Positions 18,619 through 27,666 of a stretch of 64,000 nucleotides of DNA are shown in pieces. This DNA is from Alistipes sp. An66 (GTDB lineage: Bacteria; Bacteroidota; Bacteroidia; Bacteroidales; Rikenellaceae): NCBI RefSeq assembly GCF_002161445.1, contig NZ_NFHT01000001.1:124001-188000 (forward strand). The letters are read 5' to 3'. Every line of letters starts with the position of its first letter. Within the stretch, counting starts at the first letter, position 1. Below the pieces are notes generated by a model. The model had not been told where the DNA came from. It worked only from the letters and a program-made list of their open reading frames with translations, and did not search any database. Both the position numbers and the translations under genes were made by a program.

Positions 18619-19503
18619 ATGCAGGAGAGCGAGAACGATATTCTCAAACGGGTCCGCAAGATCGAGATCAAGACCCGCGGTCTGTCGAACGAGATCTTCG
18701 CCGGAAAGTACCATACGGCTTTCCGCGGACGGGGCATGTCGTTTTCCGAGGTCCGCGAGTACCGTGCGGGCGACGACGTGCGCGACATCGACTGGAACGT
18801 CACGGCCCGGTCGCGCAAACCCCATATCAAGGTCTACGAGGAGGAGCGCGAACTGACGATGATGCTCCTGGTCGACGTCTCGGCCTCGCGCCTGTTCGGG
18901 ACCACCGGACGCCTGAAAAAGAACATCATCACCGAAATCGCCGCCGTGCTGGCCTTCTCCGCCGCGCAGAACAACGACAAGGTCGGCTGCATCTTCTTCT
19001 CCGACCGCGTCGAGAAGTTCATACCCCCGAAGAAGGGCCGCAGCCACATCCTGATGATCATCCGCGAACTGATCGGCTTCCGCCCCGAATCCCAGGGCAC
19101 ATGCCTCTCCGAACCGCTCCGCTTCCTGACGAACGTCAACAAGAAACACTGCACGACGTTCATCCTCTCGGACTTCATGGATGCGTCGGGCGACCGCGCG
19201 GCGCTGGACGACGCCCTGAAAATCGCCGGCAGCAAGCACGATCTGGTCGGCATCCGCGTCTACGACCCCCGCGAAACGGAGCTTCCCGACGTCGGAATCG
19301 TCGAACTGCGCGACGCCGAAAGCGGCCGCAAGGTCTGGGTCGACACCTCCTCGCGCGCCGTGCGCGACCACTACGCCGCCTCGTGGCGCGCGTTGAGCGA
19401 CGAAATCGACGCCACGCTCAAACACAACCGCATCGACACGGCGACGATCTCCACCGACGGCGACTACGTGGCCGAACTGATGAAACTGTTCAAACAACGA
19501 TGA
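18619..19503 (+). CDS. DUF58 domain protein of the Bat operon
   Basis: A 294-aa cytoplasmic protein. The DUF58 signature YRAGDDVRDIDWNVTARSRK appears near residue 55, followed by a VWA-like LLVDVSAS segment. It starts 2 nt after the moxR stop and its TGA overlaps the next ATG (ATGA). DUF58 proteins are constant partners of MoxR ATPases; the biochemical role is not settled. Confidence 0.9.
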   Translation: MQESENDILKRVRKIEIKTRGLSNEIFAGKYHTAFRGRGMSFSEVREYRAGDDVRDIDWNVTARSRKPHIKVYEEERELTMMLLVDVSASRLFGTTGRLKKNIITEIAAVLAFSAAQNNDKVGCIFFSDRVEKFIPPKKGRSHILMIIRELIGFRPESQGTCLSEPLRFLTNVNKKHCTTFILSDFMDASGDRAALDDALKIAGSKHDLVGIRVYDPRETELPDVGIVELRDAESGRKVWVDTSSRAVRDHYAASWRALSDEIDATLKHNRIDTATISTDGDYVAELMKLFKQR

Positions 19504-20480
19504 AACGACTCTTCGCAACAGCCCTGCTCGGTGCTCTGGCCCTCGCGGCATCCGGCGTCCGCGCCCAGGAGACGCCCGTGGTCACGGCGCATGTCGAACC
19601 CGACAGCATCATGATCGGCGACCGCTTCGACTACGTCATCGACGTCGAGAAAGACCTCGTGCAGGTGATCGACTTCCCGGTGTTCGACCCCCGCGACGGG
19701 AAGGTCGAACTGGTGGAGGATTACCCCGTGGATACGCTCGAACGCGACGGGCGGAGACTCAAACTCCGCAAGCGCTACCGCATGGCCGCCTTCGAGGAGG
19801 GGATGTACAACCTCGGCACCGCGGAGGTCCTCTACGCCGACAAGAACATCCTCGACACGCTCCGCAGCCGCGATTCGGTCTACCTCGAAGTCGCAACCTT
19901 CCAGATCGACTCCACCTCGCAGTCGATCTACGACCTCAAACCCCAGAAGACCCTGCCGTTCCGGCTCCGAGAAATCCAGGGCTACCTGCTCTGGGGTCTT
20001 GCACTGCTGCTGCTCCTCGCGGCCGGAGCCTACGCCCTGTACCGCTGGCTGGCCAAACGCGGAAAGCGCTTCGGCGACCTCTTCAAACCGGCGCCGCCGC
20101 TGCCGCCGCACGTCGCCGCCATCCAGGCACTCGAAACGCTCCACAACCAGAAGCTCTGGCAGAACAACCGCCACAAGCAATACTATTCGGGGATGACCGA
20201 CATCCTGCGCACCTACATTGCGGCCCGTTGGGGCGTGGGAGCCATGGAGATGACCTCGGACGAGATCATCGGGTCGATGCGGGGCGAGGAGCTCCCGGAC
20301 AAGGCCCGCATGGATCTGACGTCGATCCTGCGCGATGCCGACCTGGTGAAGTTCGCCAAAGCCACGCCCGATGCCGAGCAGAACGAGTCGGACTATCTGA
20401 AAGCCTACTATTTCGTCGAGGAGACCAAACTCGTCGAGGAGGAGACGGCTCCCGCAGAGCCCGATCCGATGCAGAACTAA
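19500..20480 (+). CDS. Bat-operon membrane protein (signal peptide, periplasmic domain, one TM)
   Basis: A 326-aa protein. An N-terminal signal peptide (ending near VRAQE) is followed by a periplasmic beta-rich domain (about 25-145, HVEPDSIMIGDRFDY), a TM helix (about 158-180, LLWGLALLLLLAAGAYALY), and a helical cytoplasmic part (about 200-315) with Y(Y/F)SGMTDILRTYIAARWG, resembling the DUF4381/BatD C-terminal type. It overlaps the DUF58 gene by 4 nt. It probably anchors the complex; precise role unknown. Confidence 0.7.
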   Translation: MKRLFATALLGALALAASGVRAQETPVVTAHVEPDSIMIGDRFDYVIDVEKDLVQVIDFPVFDPRDGKVELVEDYPVDTLERDGRRLKLRKRYRMAAFEEGMYNLGTAEVLYADKNILDTLRSRDSVYLEVATFQIDSTSQSIYDLKPQKTLPFRLREIQGYLLWGLALLLLLAAGAYALYRWLAKRGKRFGDLFKPAPPLPPHVAAIQALETLHNQKLWQNNRHKQYYSGMTDILRTYIAARWGVGAMEMTSDEIIGSMRGEELPDKARMDLTSILRDADLVKFAKATPDAEQNESDYLKAYYFVEETKLVEEETAPAEPDPMQN

Positions 20481-20491
20481 ACGACACAACG

Positions 20492-21283
20492 ATGTACAAG
20501 CCACTTTATATCACGCTCCTGTTGCTGTTCACGGCCGCGGCGGTTCAGGCCCAGCGGCTGCCCGAACGCTCGCTCGTGCGGAAGGGAACCCGTCAGTACA
20601 ACAAGGGGAACTACGAACAGGCAATCGGTCGTTACGAGGAGGCGTTGAAGGCCGCCCCGGGACAGTTCGAGGCCACCTACGACCTCGGAAACGCCCTCTA
20701 CAAGGCCGAACGCTTCGACCGCGCCGAACAGACCATGATGCAGGCCGCCGCCGATTCGCTGCGTTCCGACACGGAGCGGGCCGAGGCGTTCTACAACCTC
20801 GGAAACGCCCGGTTCAAGCAGCAGAAGTACAAGGAGGCGCTCGAAAGCTACAAGCAGTCGCTGCGGCTGAATCCCGGAGACATGGAGGCCAAGTACAACT
20901 ACGCCTACACCAAGCGGCTGCTGGACCAGAATCAGGACCGGAACGGCGGCGGAGGGAACGATCAGCAGAATCAGGATCAGAACCAACAGAACCAGAACGG
21001 CCAGAATCAGGATCAGCAGAACCAGCAGGATCAGCAGAATCAGGACCAGCAGGACCAGCAGGACCAGCAGAACCAGCAGGATCGGCAGGATCGGAACGAC
21101 GGTCAGGATTCCCCGAAACCCGACCGGCCGCAGGAGGGCGAAGGACAGCCCACCCCCTCGGGAATCTCCCCGCAGGAGCAGGAGCAGATGCTCGACGCCA
21201 TTCAGGCCCAGGAGGACCGCACGCAGGAGAAACTCAAAGAGAAGAACAAGGGGGTCGTGGTCCGCGGCCGGAAAAACTGGTAA
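20492..21283 (+). CDS. batC: BatC-like TPR protein with Asn/Gln/Asp-rich tract
   Basis: A 263-aa protein with a signal peptide (cleavage after VQAQ). TPR units follow (about 28-145): GTRQYNKGNYEQAIGRYEEA and YNLGNARFKQQKYKEALESY are typical. A region of about 60 residues (about 150-210) is nearly pure N, Q and D, encoded by cag/aac/gac/cagga repeats. The end is charged. BatC-type proteins are scaffold partners of the VWA proteins. In other Bacteroidota it usually follows batA-batB, whereas here it precedes them. Confidence 0.82.
   Translation: MYKPLYITLLLLFTAAAVQAQRLPERSLVRKGTRQYNKGNYEQAIGRYEEALKAAPGQFEATYDLGNALYKAERFDRAEQTMMQAAADSLRSDTERAEAFYNLGNARFKQQKYKEALESYKQSLRLNPGDMEAKYNYAYTKRLLDQNQDRNGGGGNDQQNQDQNQQNQNGQNQDQQNQQDQQNQDQQDQQDQQNQQDRQDRNDGQDSPKPDRPQEGEGQPTPSGISPQEQEQMLDAIQAQEDRTQEKLKEKNKGVVVRGRKNW
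20923..21100 (+). repeat. Low-complexity coding repeat (Asn/Gln/Asp tract)
   Basis: Imperfect short tandem units built from cag, aat/aac and gat/gac codons (for example CAGAACCAGCAGGAT) run through this part of the TPR gene. Such tracts can change length by slippage in multiples of three. Confidence 0.8.
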
Positions 21284-21298
21284 AAACGTTTGTCAACC

Positions 21299-22285
21299 AT
21301 GCATTTCGCATCTCCATACTACCTTTGGCTGCTCGTGCTGCTCGTGCCGATGGCCGGCTACTACGTCTGGCGCACGCTGCAAGGCGGCGCCGCGATTCAG
21401 ATTTCGAGCGTGCGCGGCGTCGCCAACGCCCCGCGCACGATGCGCTACTACCTGCGGCATCTGCCCTTCGTGCTGCGCGCCGCAGCCTTCGCACTGCTCG
21501 TCGTGGCCCTGGCCCGCCCGCAGGACATCGAACAGAACGTCTCGACCAACACCGAAGGCATCGACATCATGCTGACGATCGACGTCTCGGGATCGATGCT
21601 CGCCCGCGACTTCAAGCCCGACCGCATCACGGCCGCCAAGGAGGTCGCCGGATCCTTCATCGCCGACCGCTACGGCGACCGCATCGGACTGGTGGCCTTC
21701 GCCGGCGAAGCCTTCACGCAGAGTCCGCTGACCACCGATCAGAGTACGCTGCAAACCCTCCTGTCGCGCATCCGCAGCGGACTGATCGAGGACGGCACGG
21801 CCATCGGAAACGGACTGGCCACGGCCATCAACCGGCTGCGGGAGAGCGATGCCAAGTCGAAGGTCGTGATCCTGCTGACCGACGGCGTGAACAACCGCGG
21901 CGAGATCACCCCCATGACCGCCGCCGAAATCGCCCGGGCACAGAACATCCGCGTCTATACGATCGGCGTGGGAACGGAGGGCATGGCGCCCTATCCGGCC
22001 GTGGACATGTTCGGCAACATCACCTATGTCAAACAGAAGGTCGAGATCGACGAAAAAACCTTGACGGCCATGGCCGACATGACCGGCGGAAAGTACTTCC
22101 GCGCCACGGACAACGCCAAGCTCAAAGCCATCTACGACGAAATCAACCAACTGGAAAAAAGCAAGGTCGAAGTGCTGGAACACATCTCCTACCACGAGCT
22201 CTTCCTCGTGTGGGTGCTCGCCGCGCTGGGCCTGCTGCTCGCGGAGTTCCTGCTGTCGAACCTCGTGCTGAAACGTATCCCGTAA
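21299..22285 (+). CDS. batA: BatA-like VWA domain membrane protein
   Basis: A 328-aa protein. Two N-terminal hydrophobic segments (about 8-24 and 57-73) precede a VWA domain with an intact MIDAS motif DVSGSM (Asp95-x-Ser97-x-Ser99), later LTDGVNN, and a C-terminal TM helix (about 300-322). The VWA domain should face the periplasm and bind a divalent metal and a partner protein. The ATG at 21299 is used; an in-frame TTG three codons upstream is less likely. It is 12 nt upstream of the second VWA gene. Confidence 0.9.
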   Translation: MHFASPYYLWLLVLLVPMAGYYVWRTLQGGAAIQISSVRGVANAPRTMRYYLRHLPFVLRAAAFALLVVALARPQDIEQNVSTNTEGIDIMLTIDVSGSMLARDFKPDRITAAKEVAGSFIADRYGDRIGLVAFAGEAFTQSPLTTDQSTLQTLLSRIRSGLIEDGTAIGNGLATAINRLRESDAKSKVVILLTDGVNNRGEITPMTAAEIARAQNIRVYTIGVGTEGMAPYPAVDMFGNITYVKQKVEIDEKTLTAMADMTGGKYFRATDNAKLKAIYDEINQLEKSKVEVLEHISYHELFLVWVLAALGLLLAEFLLSNLVLKRIP

Positions 22286-22297
22286 AAGAATCCCGTC

Positions 22298-23344
22298 ATG
22301 TTCCGTTTTGCCAATCCGCAATATCTCTGGCTGCTGCTCGCCCTCCCGGCGCTGCTGGTCCTCTTCGGGCTCGCGGCCCGCAGCCGGCGCAAACGCCTCG
22401 AACGCTTCGGGCGCCCCGAGGTGCTCGGCGAACTGATGCCCGAAGTCTCGACCGGGCGCGTGGCGCTCCGCTTCCTGCTTTTCTGCCTGGCCCTGACGTG
22501 CGTCATCCTCGCGGCCGCACGCCCCCAGTTCGGCTCGAAGCTCCGCGAGGAGAAGGCACAAGGCATCGAAATGATGCTCACGGTCGACATCTCGAACTCG
22601 ATGCTCGCCGAGGATTTCCAGCCCAACCGCCTCGAACGCACGAAATACGCCATCGGCAAACTCTTCGAGGGTTTGCAGCAGGACCGTGTGGGTCTGGTGG
22701 TCTTCGCCGGAGAACCCAAAGTGCAGCTGCCCATCACGTCGGACTACCGCATGGCCCGAGCCTTCACGCGGAAGATCGACCCGTCGCTCGTCGCCGAACA
22801 GGGAACAGCCATCGGCAAGGCCCTGGAACAGGCCCTGCTGGCCTTTTCGAGCGACACGGAGCAGAGCCACGGCCGCGTCATCATCCTGATCACCGACGGT
22901 GAAAACCACGAAGACGACGCCATCGCCGTGGCCAAACGCGCCGCCGAAATGGGCGTCAGGATCTTCACCATCGGCATCGGAACCCCCGAAGGCGCCCCGA
23001 TTCAGATCGGCGGCGAATTCATCAAGGACGAAAAGGGCGAGATGGTCGTCTCGAAACTCAACGAGGAGATGCTGGCGCAGATCGCCGACATCACCGGCGG
23101 CGCCTATGTGCGCGCAACGAAGCAGTCGATCGGGCTGGACGAGATCGTCAGGACGATCAACGACATGGAACAGACGGAGCTCTCGACGATCCGTTTCGAG
23201 GAGTTCAACGAACAATATCAGTATCTGCTGATCGCCGCGCTGGTGCTGCTGCTGGCGGAGTTCCTGATCCTCGACCGCCGGAACCCGGTGCTGGCGCACC
23301 TGAACATTTTTCGTGAAAAACAGAACTCTGGAAACCCGTTATGA
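22298..23344 (+). CDS. batB: BatB-like VWA domain membrane protein
   Basis: A 348-aa paralogue of the preceding protein. TM segments lie at about 9-26 and 56-74, the VWA MIDAS is DISNS (Asp97-x-Ser99-x-Ser101), LITDGENHEDD is the later acidic motif, and a TM helix lies near the C-terminus (about 306-324). BatA and BatB are expected to form a membrane complex matured by MoxR and linked to envelope stress tolerance. Its TGA overlaps the ATG of the SDR gene by 4 nt. Confidence 0.9.
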   Translation: MFRFANPQYLWLLLALPALLVLFGLAARSRRKRLERFGRPEVLGELMPEVSTGRVALRFLLFCLALTCVILAAARPQFGSKLREEKAQGIEMMLTVDISNSMLAEDFQPNRLERTKYAIGKLFEGLQQDRVGLVVFAGEPKVQLPITSDYRMARAFTRKIDPSLVAEQGTAIGKALEQALLAFSSDTEQSHGRVIILITDGENHEDDAIAVAKRAAEMGVRIFTIGIGTPEGAPIQIGGEFIKDEKGEMVVSKLNEEMLAQIADITGGAYVRATKQSIGLDEIVRTINDMEQTELSTIRFEEFNEQYQYLLIAALVLLLAEFLILDRRNPVLAHLNIFREKQNSGNPL

Positions 23345-24150
23345 CCCGGATTAAGGATAAATGCGTGTTGATCACCGGTGCCGGTTCGGGCATCGGGCGC
23401 ATCATGGGACGGCTGGCCCTCGAAAAAGGGGCGCGCAAGGTGGTCGTCTGGGACCTCAACGAACAGAACATCGCCGCCTCGCTGGCGGAGTATGCCGCGC
23501 CGGACCGCACGGCCGGATACCGCGTCGACGTCTCCGATCCGCAGCAGGTGGCCGACACCTTCGCGCGGACCTGCCGCGAATGCGGCGAGGTCGGCATCCT
23601 GATCAACTGCGCCGGCATCATCACCGGCAACAAGACCTTCGACTGCCAGACGGTCGGAGAGATCCGCCGCACGATGGATGTCAACGCCACGGCACCGATG
23701 GTGCTGGCGTTGCAGGCCCTGCCGGCGATGATCGCCCGCAACGAAGGACACATCTGCAACATCGCCTCGGCCGCCGGCATGATCTCGAACCCCCGCATGT
23801 CGGTCTACGCCGCCAGCAAATGGGCCGTCATCGGATGGTCCGACTCCCTGCGCATCGAGTTGCAGGAGGCCCGCAGCGGCGTGCACGTCACGACCGTCGC
23901 CCCCTACTACATCGATACGGGGATGTTCCGCGGCGTGCATTCGCGCCTCGTGCCGATCCTCGACCCCGAAAAGACGGCCCGGAAGATCATCCGCGCCATC
24001 GAACGCAACCGCGATTTCCGGGGCATTCCGTGGGGATTCCACCTGATCCGTTTCGTGCAGGGCATCCTCCCCACGTCGTGGTTCGACCGCATCATCGGCC
24101 ATTGGGCCGGCATCTACCACACGATGGACCACTTCACCGGACGCAAATAA
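23341..24150 (+). CDS. Short-chain dehydrogenase/reductase
   Basis: A 269-aa classical SDR. The NAD(P)-binding GAGSGIG is at 13-19, NCAG at 89-92, catalytic Ser143 and YAASK (Tyr156, Lys160). The C-terminal part has a hydrophobic, membrane-lining look (WGFHLIRFVQGILPTSWFD), as in retinol-dehydrogenase or DHRS-like SDRs that act on lipid substrates. It overlaps batB by 4 nt and is followed 16 nt later by an aldehyde dehydrogenase, suggesting an alcohol-aldehyde-acid couple. Confidence 0.88.
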   Translation: MTRIKDKCVLITGAGSGIGRIMGRLALEKGARKVVVWDLNEQNIAASLAEYAAPDRTAGYRVDVSDPQQVADTFARTCRECGEVGILINCAGIITGNKTFDCQTVGEIRRTMDVNATAPMVLALQALPAMIARNEGHICNIASAAGMISNPRMSVYAASKWAVIGWSDSLRIELQEARSGVHVTTVAPYYIDTGMFRGVHSRLVPILDPEKTARKIIRAIERNRDFRGIPWGFHLIRFVQGILPTSWFDRIIGHWAGIYHTMDHFTGRK

Positions 24151-24166
24151 CCCCTCTCCGCCAGCC

Positions 24167-25549
24167 ATGACACTCGAAAACACCCCCACCGCACGCATCG
24201 AGGCCCTTGCCGCGGCCCAGAAAGCCTGTTTCCGCTCGGGAGCCACGCTCCCCGAGAAGTTCCGCCGCACGATGCTGCGCCGGCTGGATGCCGCCCTCAC
24301 CAACTGGGAGCAGCGGCTCTGCGACGCCCTGTGGCAGGACCTGCACAAATCGCGCGAGGAGGCCGTCCTCACCGAGTTGAGCATCGTGCGGGGCGAGATC
24401 CGGCAGCATCTGCGCCACCTCCGGCGGTGGATGCGTCCCGAAAGGCGTCCGACACCGCTCAAACTCCTGCCCGCAAAGAGCTGCGTCCTCTCCGAGCCGC
24501 TCGGGCAGGCGCTGATCGTCTCGCCGTGGAACTATCCCGTGCAGCTGCTGCTGAATCCCCTCGTGGGGGCCATCTCGGCCGGGTGCACCGCGATGCTGAA
24601 ACCCTCGCCCTACACGCCGGCCGTAGCCCGCACGATCGAGGCGATGATCCACGAAATCTTCGACGAGGAGTATGTCGCCGTCGTGCAGGGCAACCGCGAG
24701 GTAAACAAGCAACTCTTCGCCCTGCGTTGGGACGTGATCTTCTTCACGGGAAGCCCCGACCTGGGGCGGCAGGTCATGGAGGCCGCGGCGCGGCATCTGA
24801 CGCCCGTGGTGCTCGAACTCGGCGGCAAGAGCCCCTGCATCGTCGACCGCGGCGCCGACATCGACGTGGCGGCCCGGCGCATCGCCTGGGGCAAGACGCT
24901 CAACGCCGGACAGACCTGTATCGCTCCCGACTATCTGCTCATCCACCGTTCGTTGCAGGAGCCGTTCGTCAAGGCCTACGCAGAGGCCCTGCGGCGGCTG
25001 CACGGCGACGACGCCCGCCAGAGTCCTCACTACGTGCGGCTGGTCAACGACCGCGCCTTCGAGCGGGTCGCCGGATACATCCGACAGGGCAAGGTGCTGG
25101 TCGGCGGAAGCACGGACGCCGCGGAACGCTATATCGAACCGACGCTGCTCGCGGAGGTAGACCCCGCGGCCCCGGTCATGCAGGAGGAGATCTTCGGCCC
25201 GGTGCTGCCGATGCTGACCTTCGAGCGGATCGACGAGGCTGCGGCGTTCATCACCGGGCGCGAGAAACCGCTGGCCCTCTATTACTTCGGACCGGAGAAG
25301 AAGGGGCAAGAGGTATTGCGGCGCACCTCGTCGGGCGGCTCGTGTCTCAACGACACGATCATGCACATCGCCAACGACCGCATGCCCTTCGGCGGCGTCG
25401 GGAACTCGGGCATGGGGCGTTATCACGGCCGCGAGAGTTTCGACGCCTTCTCCCACCGCCGCGCCGTGTTGAGTTCGCCCAAAAGGTTCGATCTCCCGTT
25501 CCGCTACCCGCCCTACAAGGGATTCCGCTGGGTGGAGAAGATCCTTTGA
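24167..25549 (+). CDS. NAD(P)-dependent aldehyde dehydrogenase (class 3 type)
   Basis: A 460-aa protein, the length of class 3/fatty-aldehyde dehydrogenases that lack the N-terminal extension. The catalytic nucleophile is Cys251 (GQTCIAPD), the general base is Glu217 (LELGGKSP), VSPWNYP and FTGS form the cofactor site, and a C-terminal EEIFGPVLP and FGGVGNSGMGRYHG are present. It would oxidise aldehydes to acids, possibly the product of the upstream SDR. A short AT-rich tail with repeated AATTGAAAATTGA-like words follows (25550-25600) without clear function. Confidence 0.93.
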   Translation: MTLENTPTARIEALAAAQKACFRSGATLPEKFRRTMLRRLDAALTNWEQRLCDALWQDLHKSREEAVLTELSIVRGEIRQHLRHLRRWMRPERRPTPLKLLPAKSCVLSEPLGQALIVSPWNYPVQLLLNPLVGAISAGCTAMLKPSPYTPAVARTIEAMIHEIFDEEYVAVVQGNREVNKQLFALRWDVIFFTGSPDLGRQVMEAAARHLTPVVLELGGKSPCIVDRGADIDVAARRIAWGKTLNAGQTCIAPDYLLIHRSLQEPFVKAYAEALRRLHGDDARQSPHYVRLVNDRAFERVAGYIRQGKVLVGGSTDAAERYIEPTLLAEVDPAAPVMQEEIFGPVLPMLTFERIDEAAAFITGREKPLALYYFGPEKKGQEVLRRTSSGGSCLNDTIMHIANDRMPFGGVGNSGMGRYHGRESFDAFSHRRAVLSSPKRFDLPFRYPPYKGFRWVEKIL

Positions 25550-25686
25550 AAAATGGACAATTGAAAATTGAGAATCGAAAATTGAAAATAACGGAAGAGG
25601 GGGGGGCAAAGGCGGCGCATGCACGGCCTACTCTGTCCGGCGACAGAAAAACACCGCACAAAGGCCCCGATCCCGCAATTTTTCCC

Positions 25687-25694
25687 TATCTTTG
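25687..25694 (+). promoter_or_regulatory. Promoter -7 box of rnpB
   Basis: TATCTTTG lies about 5 nt upstream of the predicted RNA 5' end (about 25699), the expected distance for a Bacteroidota -7 box. Confidence 0.7.
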
Positions 25695-25698
25695 CACC

Positions 25699-26110
25699 GC
25701 AGGCCCGCTCTGTCGCTGCCGGCCACAGGCCGGGGGAGGAAAGTCCGGGCAACACAGAGCGCCACGCAAGCTAACGACTTGATGGCCGTGAGGTCATGGG
25801 AGCGTAACAGAAAACAACCGCCGGTAAAGGCGTCCGGGCGGGGCCGACGAGCCGAAAGGCCGCAGGATCCGTCGCCCGGAATTTCCGATCGGTAAGGGTG
25901 AAAAGGCGGGGTAAGAGCCCACCGCGGAGGCAGTGATGTCATCCGGCCGTACGTCCCGTGGGTTGCAAGACCATGTATACCGGCAATTAAGGGTTGCTCG
26001 TCCGATGCCGGGGGGTAGGTTGCTGGAGGCGGCAGGTGACTGCCGTCGTAGATAAATGACAGAGGCCCGGAGTTCGCTCCGGGAACAGAACCCGGCTTAC
26101 AGGACCTGCA
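25699..26110 (+). ncRNA. rnpB: RNase P RNA (bacterial class A)
   Basis: About 410 nt. The conserved 5' core GAGGAAAGTCCGGGC begins near 25736, followed by AACGAC-type CR elements, the AGAGCCCACCGCG region, GGGTTGCAAGACC, and the 3' universal motif ATAAATGACAGA near 26052 with CCCGGCTTACA near 26092. The ends pair as P1 (GCAGG at 25699-25703 with CCTGC at 26105-26109). It processes pre-tRNA 5' ends. A hairpin terminator follows immediately. No protein gene overlaps it convincingly. Confidence 0.96.
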
Positions 26111-26115
26111 CGTCA

Positions 26116-26155
26116 AAGGGGAGATCTTCGTTCGGAAGATCTCCCCTTGCTGTTT
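26116..26155 (+). terminator. rnpB terminator
   Basis: A 14-bp perfect stem (26116-26129 with 26135-26148, AAGGGGAGATCTTC and complement) has a 5-nt loop, followed by a T-rich TTGCTGTTTT. Confidence 0.85.
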
Positions 26156-26211
26156 TGCCGCCCCGGAAATCTGCCCCGGAATCCCGTTTTGCAGCCCCGG
26201 AGACCGCTCCT

Positions 26212-27474
26212 CTACATCAGCCCCATGCGCTTGCGGGCAAAGGGCATGACCCACGCCGGCGCCTGCTGCTGCGACAGCAGGTCGCGCATGTAGTCCATGT
26301 AGGGCTCCGCGTGGCGGAAATAGGCCTTCAAGCCCTCGCAGAGCGAATTCTTGCGACAGCCGTCCGAACCCGTCTCGAAGCGGTGCTTCGGGCATTCGCC
26401 CCGGCAGGCGAAGTAGTATTTGCAGCGCAGACATTCCGCAGGCAGGGCGTTGCGCTTCGCCAGGCCGAAGTCGCGGCGCTTCTTCGAGCGGTAGATCTCC
26501 GCGAGCGTCGTCTCGCGGATGTTGCCCAGCAGGTATTCGGGGTAGACGAAGTGGTCGCACGAATAGACGTCGCCGTTGTGCTCGACGACCAGTGCGTCGC
26601 CGCACGTCTCGCCCATCGAGCAGACCCCCGGCTGCACACCGCACCACTGCGCCAGCGTGGCGTCGAACATCTGCACGAAGGTACGCCCCACATCGCTCAC
26701 GACCCACTCGTCGAAGATGTCGCACAGGAACTTCCCGTACCCTTCGGCCGTGACGGACCATTCGGCCAGCCGCGCCCCTTCGCGCTCCGGGGAGACGATC
26801 AGCGGGCGGTGGAAACCCTCCACATCGACGACATGTTCGACGGCCGGCAGGAACTGCATGTATTTGCTGTGCACCTCGTCGCGGAAGAAGCGGTAGATCT
26901 CCCCGCCGCGCCCCTCGCAGAGGCGGTTCACGACGCTCAACGTATTGTACTCCACGCCGCCGTGCCGGAACATCGAAACCGTCTGCATCACCCGCTCGAA
27001 GGTCGGCTTGCCGCCCTTCGTCACACGAAAGGCGTCGTGGATCTCCTGCGGTCCGTCGAGCGAGATGCCCACCAGGAAGTTGTTCCCGGCAAAGAGGTCG
27101 CACCACGCCTCGTCGACCAGCGTGCCGTTGGTCTGCAACGTGTTCTCGATCCGCTTGCCGTCGGCATATTTTTGCTGCAACTCCATCGCTTTCCGGTAGA
27201 ATTCGAGGCCCAGCAGCAGCGGTTCGCCGCCGTGCCAGCAGAACTGCACGGTATCCACCTGGTTGGCTTCGATATACTGGCGGATGTAAAGTTCGAGCAG
27301 TTCGTCGCTCATCACCGCCTGCCGACCGCCGTACTGCACGGCCTTGTCCAGATAGTAGCAGTAGTGGCAGTCGAGGTTGCAGGTCGAACCGGCGGGTTTG
27401 AGCATCGTCGTGAAGGCCACCAGGCCCACCTGCTTCTCGGCGTCCCGAAAGGTAAATATATCCTTGTTTTTCAT
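26212..27474 (-). CDS. Anaerobic sulfatase-maturating enzyme (radical SAM, SPASM domain)
   Basis: A 420-aa protein. The radical-SAM cluster motif is CNLDCHYC (Cys32, Cys36, Cys39), followed by WHGGEPLL. The C-terminal SPASM region carries the auxiliary-cluster cysteines (CGVQPGVCSMGETC, then CLRCKYYFACRGECPKHR). anSMEs convert a Cys or Ser of sulfatases to formylglycine. The length and order are typical. The start at 27474 (MKNKDIF) is used because the upstream extension is not conserved-looking. A TATCTTTG box (27538-27531, minus) lies 57 nt upstream. No sulfatase gene is visible in this window. Confidence 0.9.
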   Translation of the reverse strand: MKNKDIFTFRDAEKQVGLVAFTTMLKPAGSTCNLDCHYCYYLDKAVQYGGRQAVMSDELLELYIRQYIEANQVDTVQFCWHGGEPLLLGLEFYRKAMELQQKYADGKRIENTLQTNGTLVDEAWCDLFAGNNFLVGISLDGPQEIHDAFRVTKGGKPTFERVMQTVSMFRHGGVEYNTLSVVNRLCEGRGGEIYRFFRDEVHSKYMQFLPAVEHVVDVEGFHRPLIVSPEREGARLAEWSVTAEGYGKFLCDIFDEWVVSDVGRTFVQMFDATLAQWCGVQPGVCSMGETCGDALVVEHNGDVYSCDHFVYPEYLLGNIRETTLAEIYRSKKRRDFGLAKRNALPAECLRCKYYFACRGECPKHRFETGSDGCRKNSLCEGLKAYFRHAEPYMDYMRDLLSQQQAPAWVMPFARKRMGLM

Positions 27475-27530
27475 CGGCAGCGTTTTTCGGGCGGAAGCAC
27501 AAATCCGCACTCCGTCCCGGATCTTTCCGA

Positions 27531-27538
27531 CAAAGATA
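27531..27538 (-). promoter_or_regulatory. Promoter -7 box for the radical SAM maturase
   Basis: The minus strand reads TATCTTTG, 57 nt upstream of the start at 27474. No TTTG at standard spacing is seen. Confidence 0.55.
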
Positions 27539-27666
27539 GGAAAAGCCCGGCGCAAAAAGAGCCGATTCACCCGGAATTTTTGCCGGATGGCCCCCGTGTT
27601 TTCCAAAAAAGGCGGCCGAACCCGCAAAAAAGATTATCTTTACCGACTGAAACCTCACGCCTCACG

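Noticed and set aside
20923..21100. CRISPR or satellite array
   Set aside because: It is in-frame coding sequence of the TPR protein, with codon-sized units.
25706..25895. 67-codon protein frame inside rnpB
   Set aside because: The sequence is RNase P RNA with all conserved core motifs.
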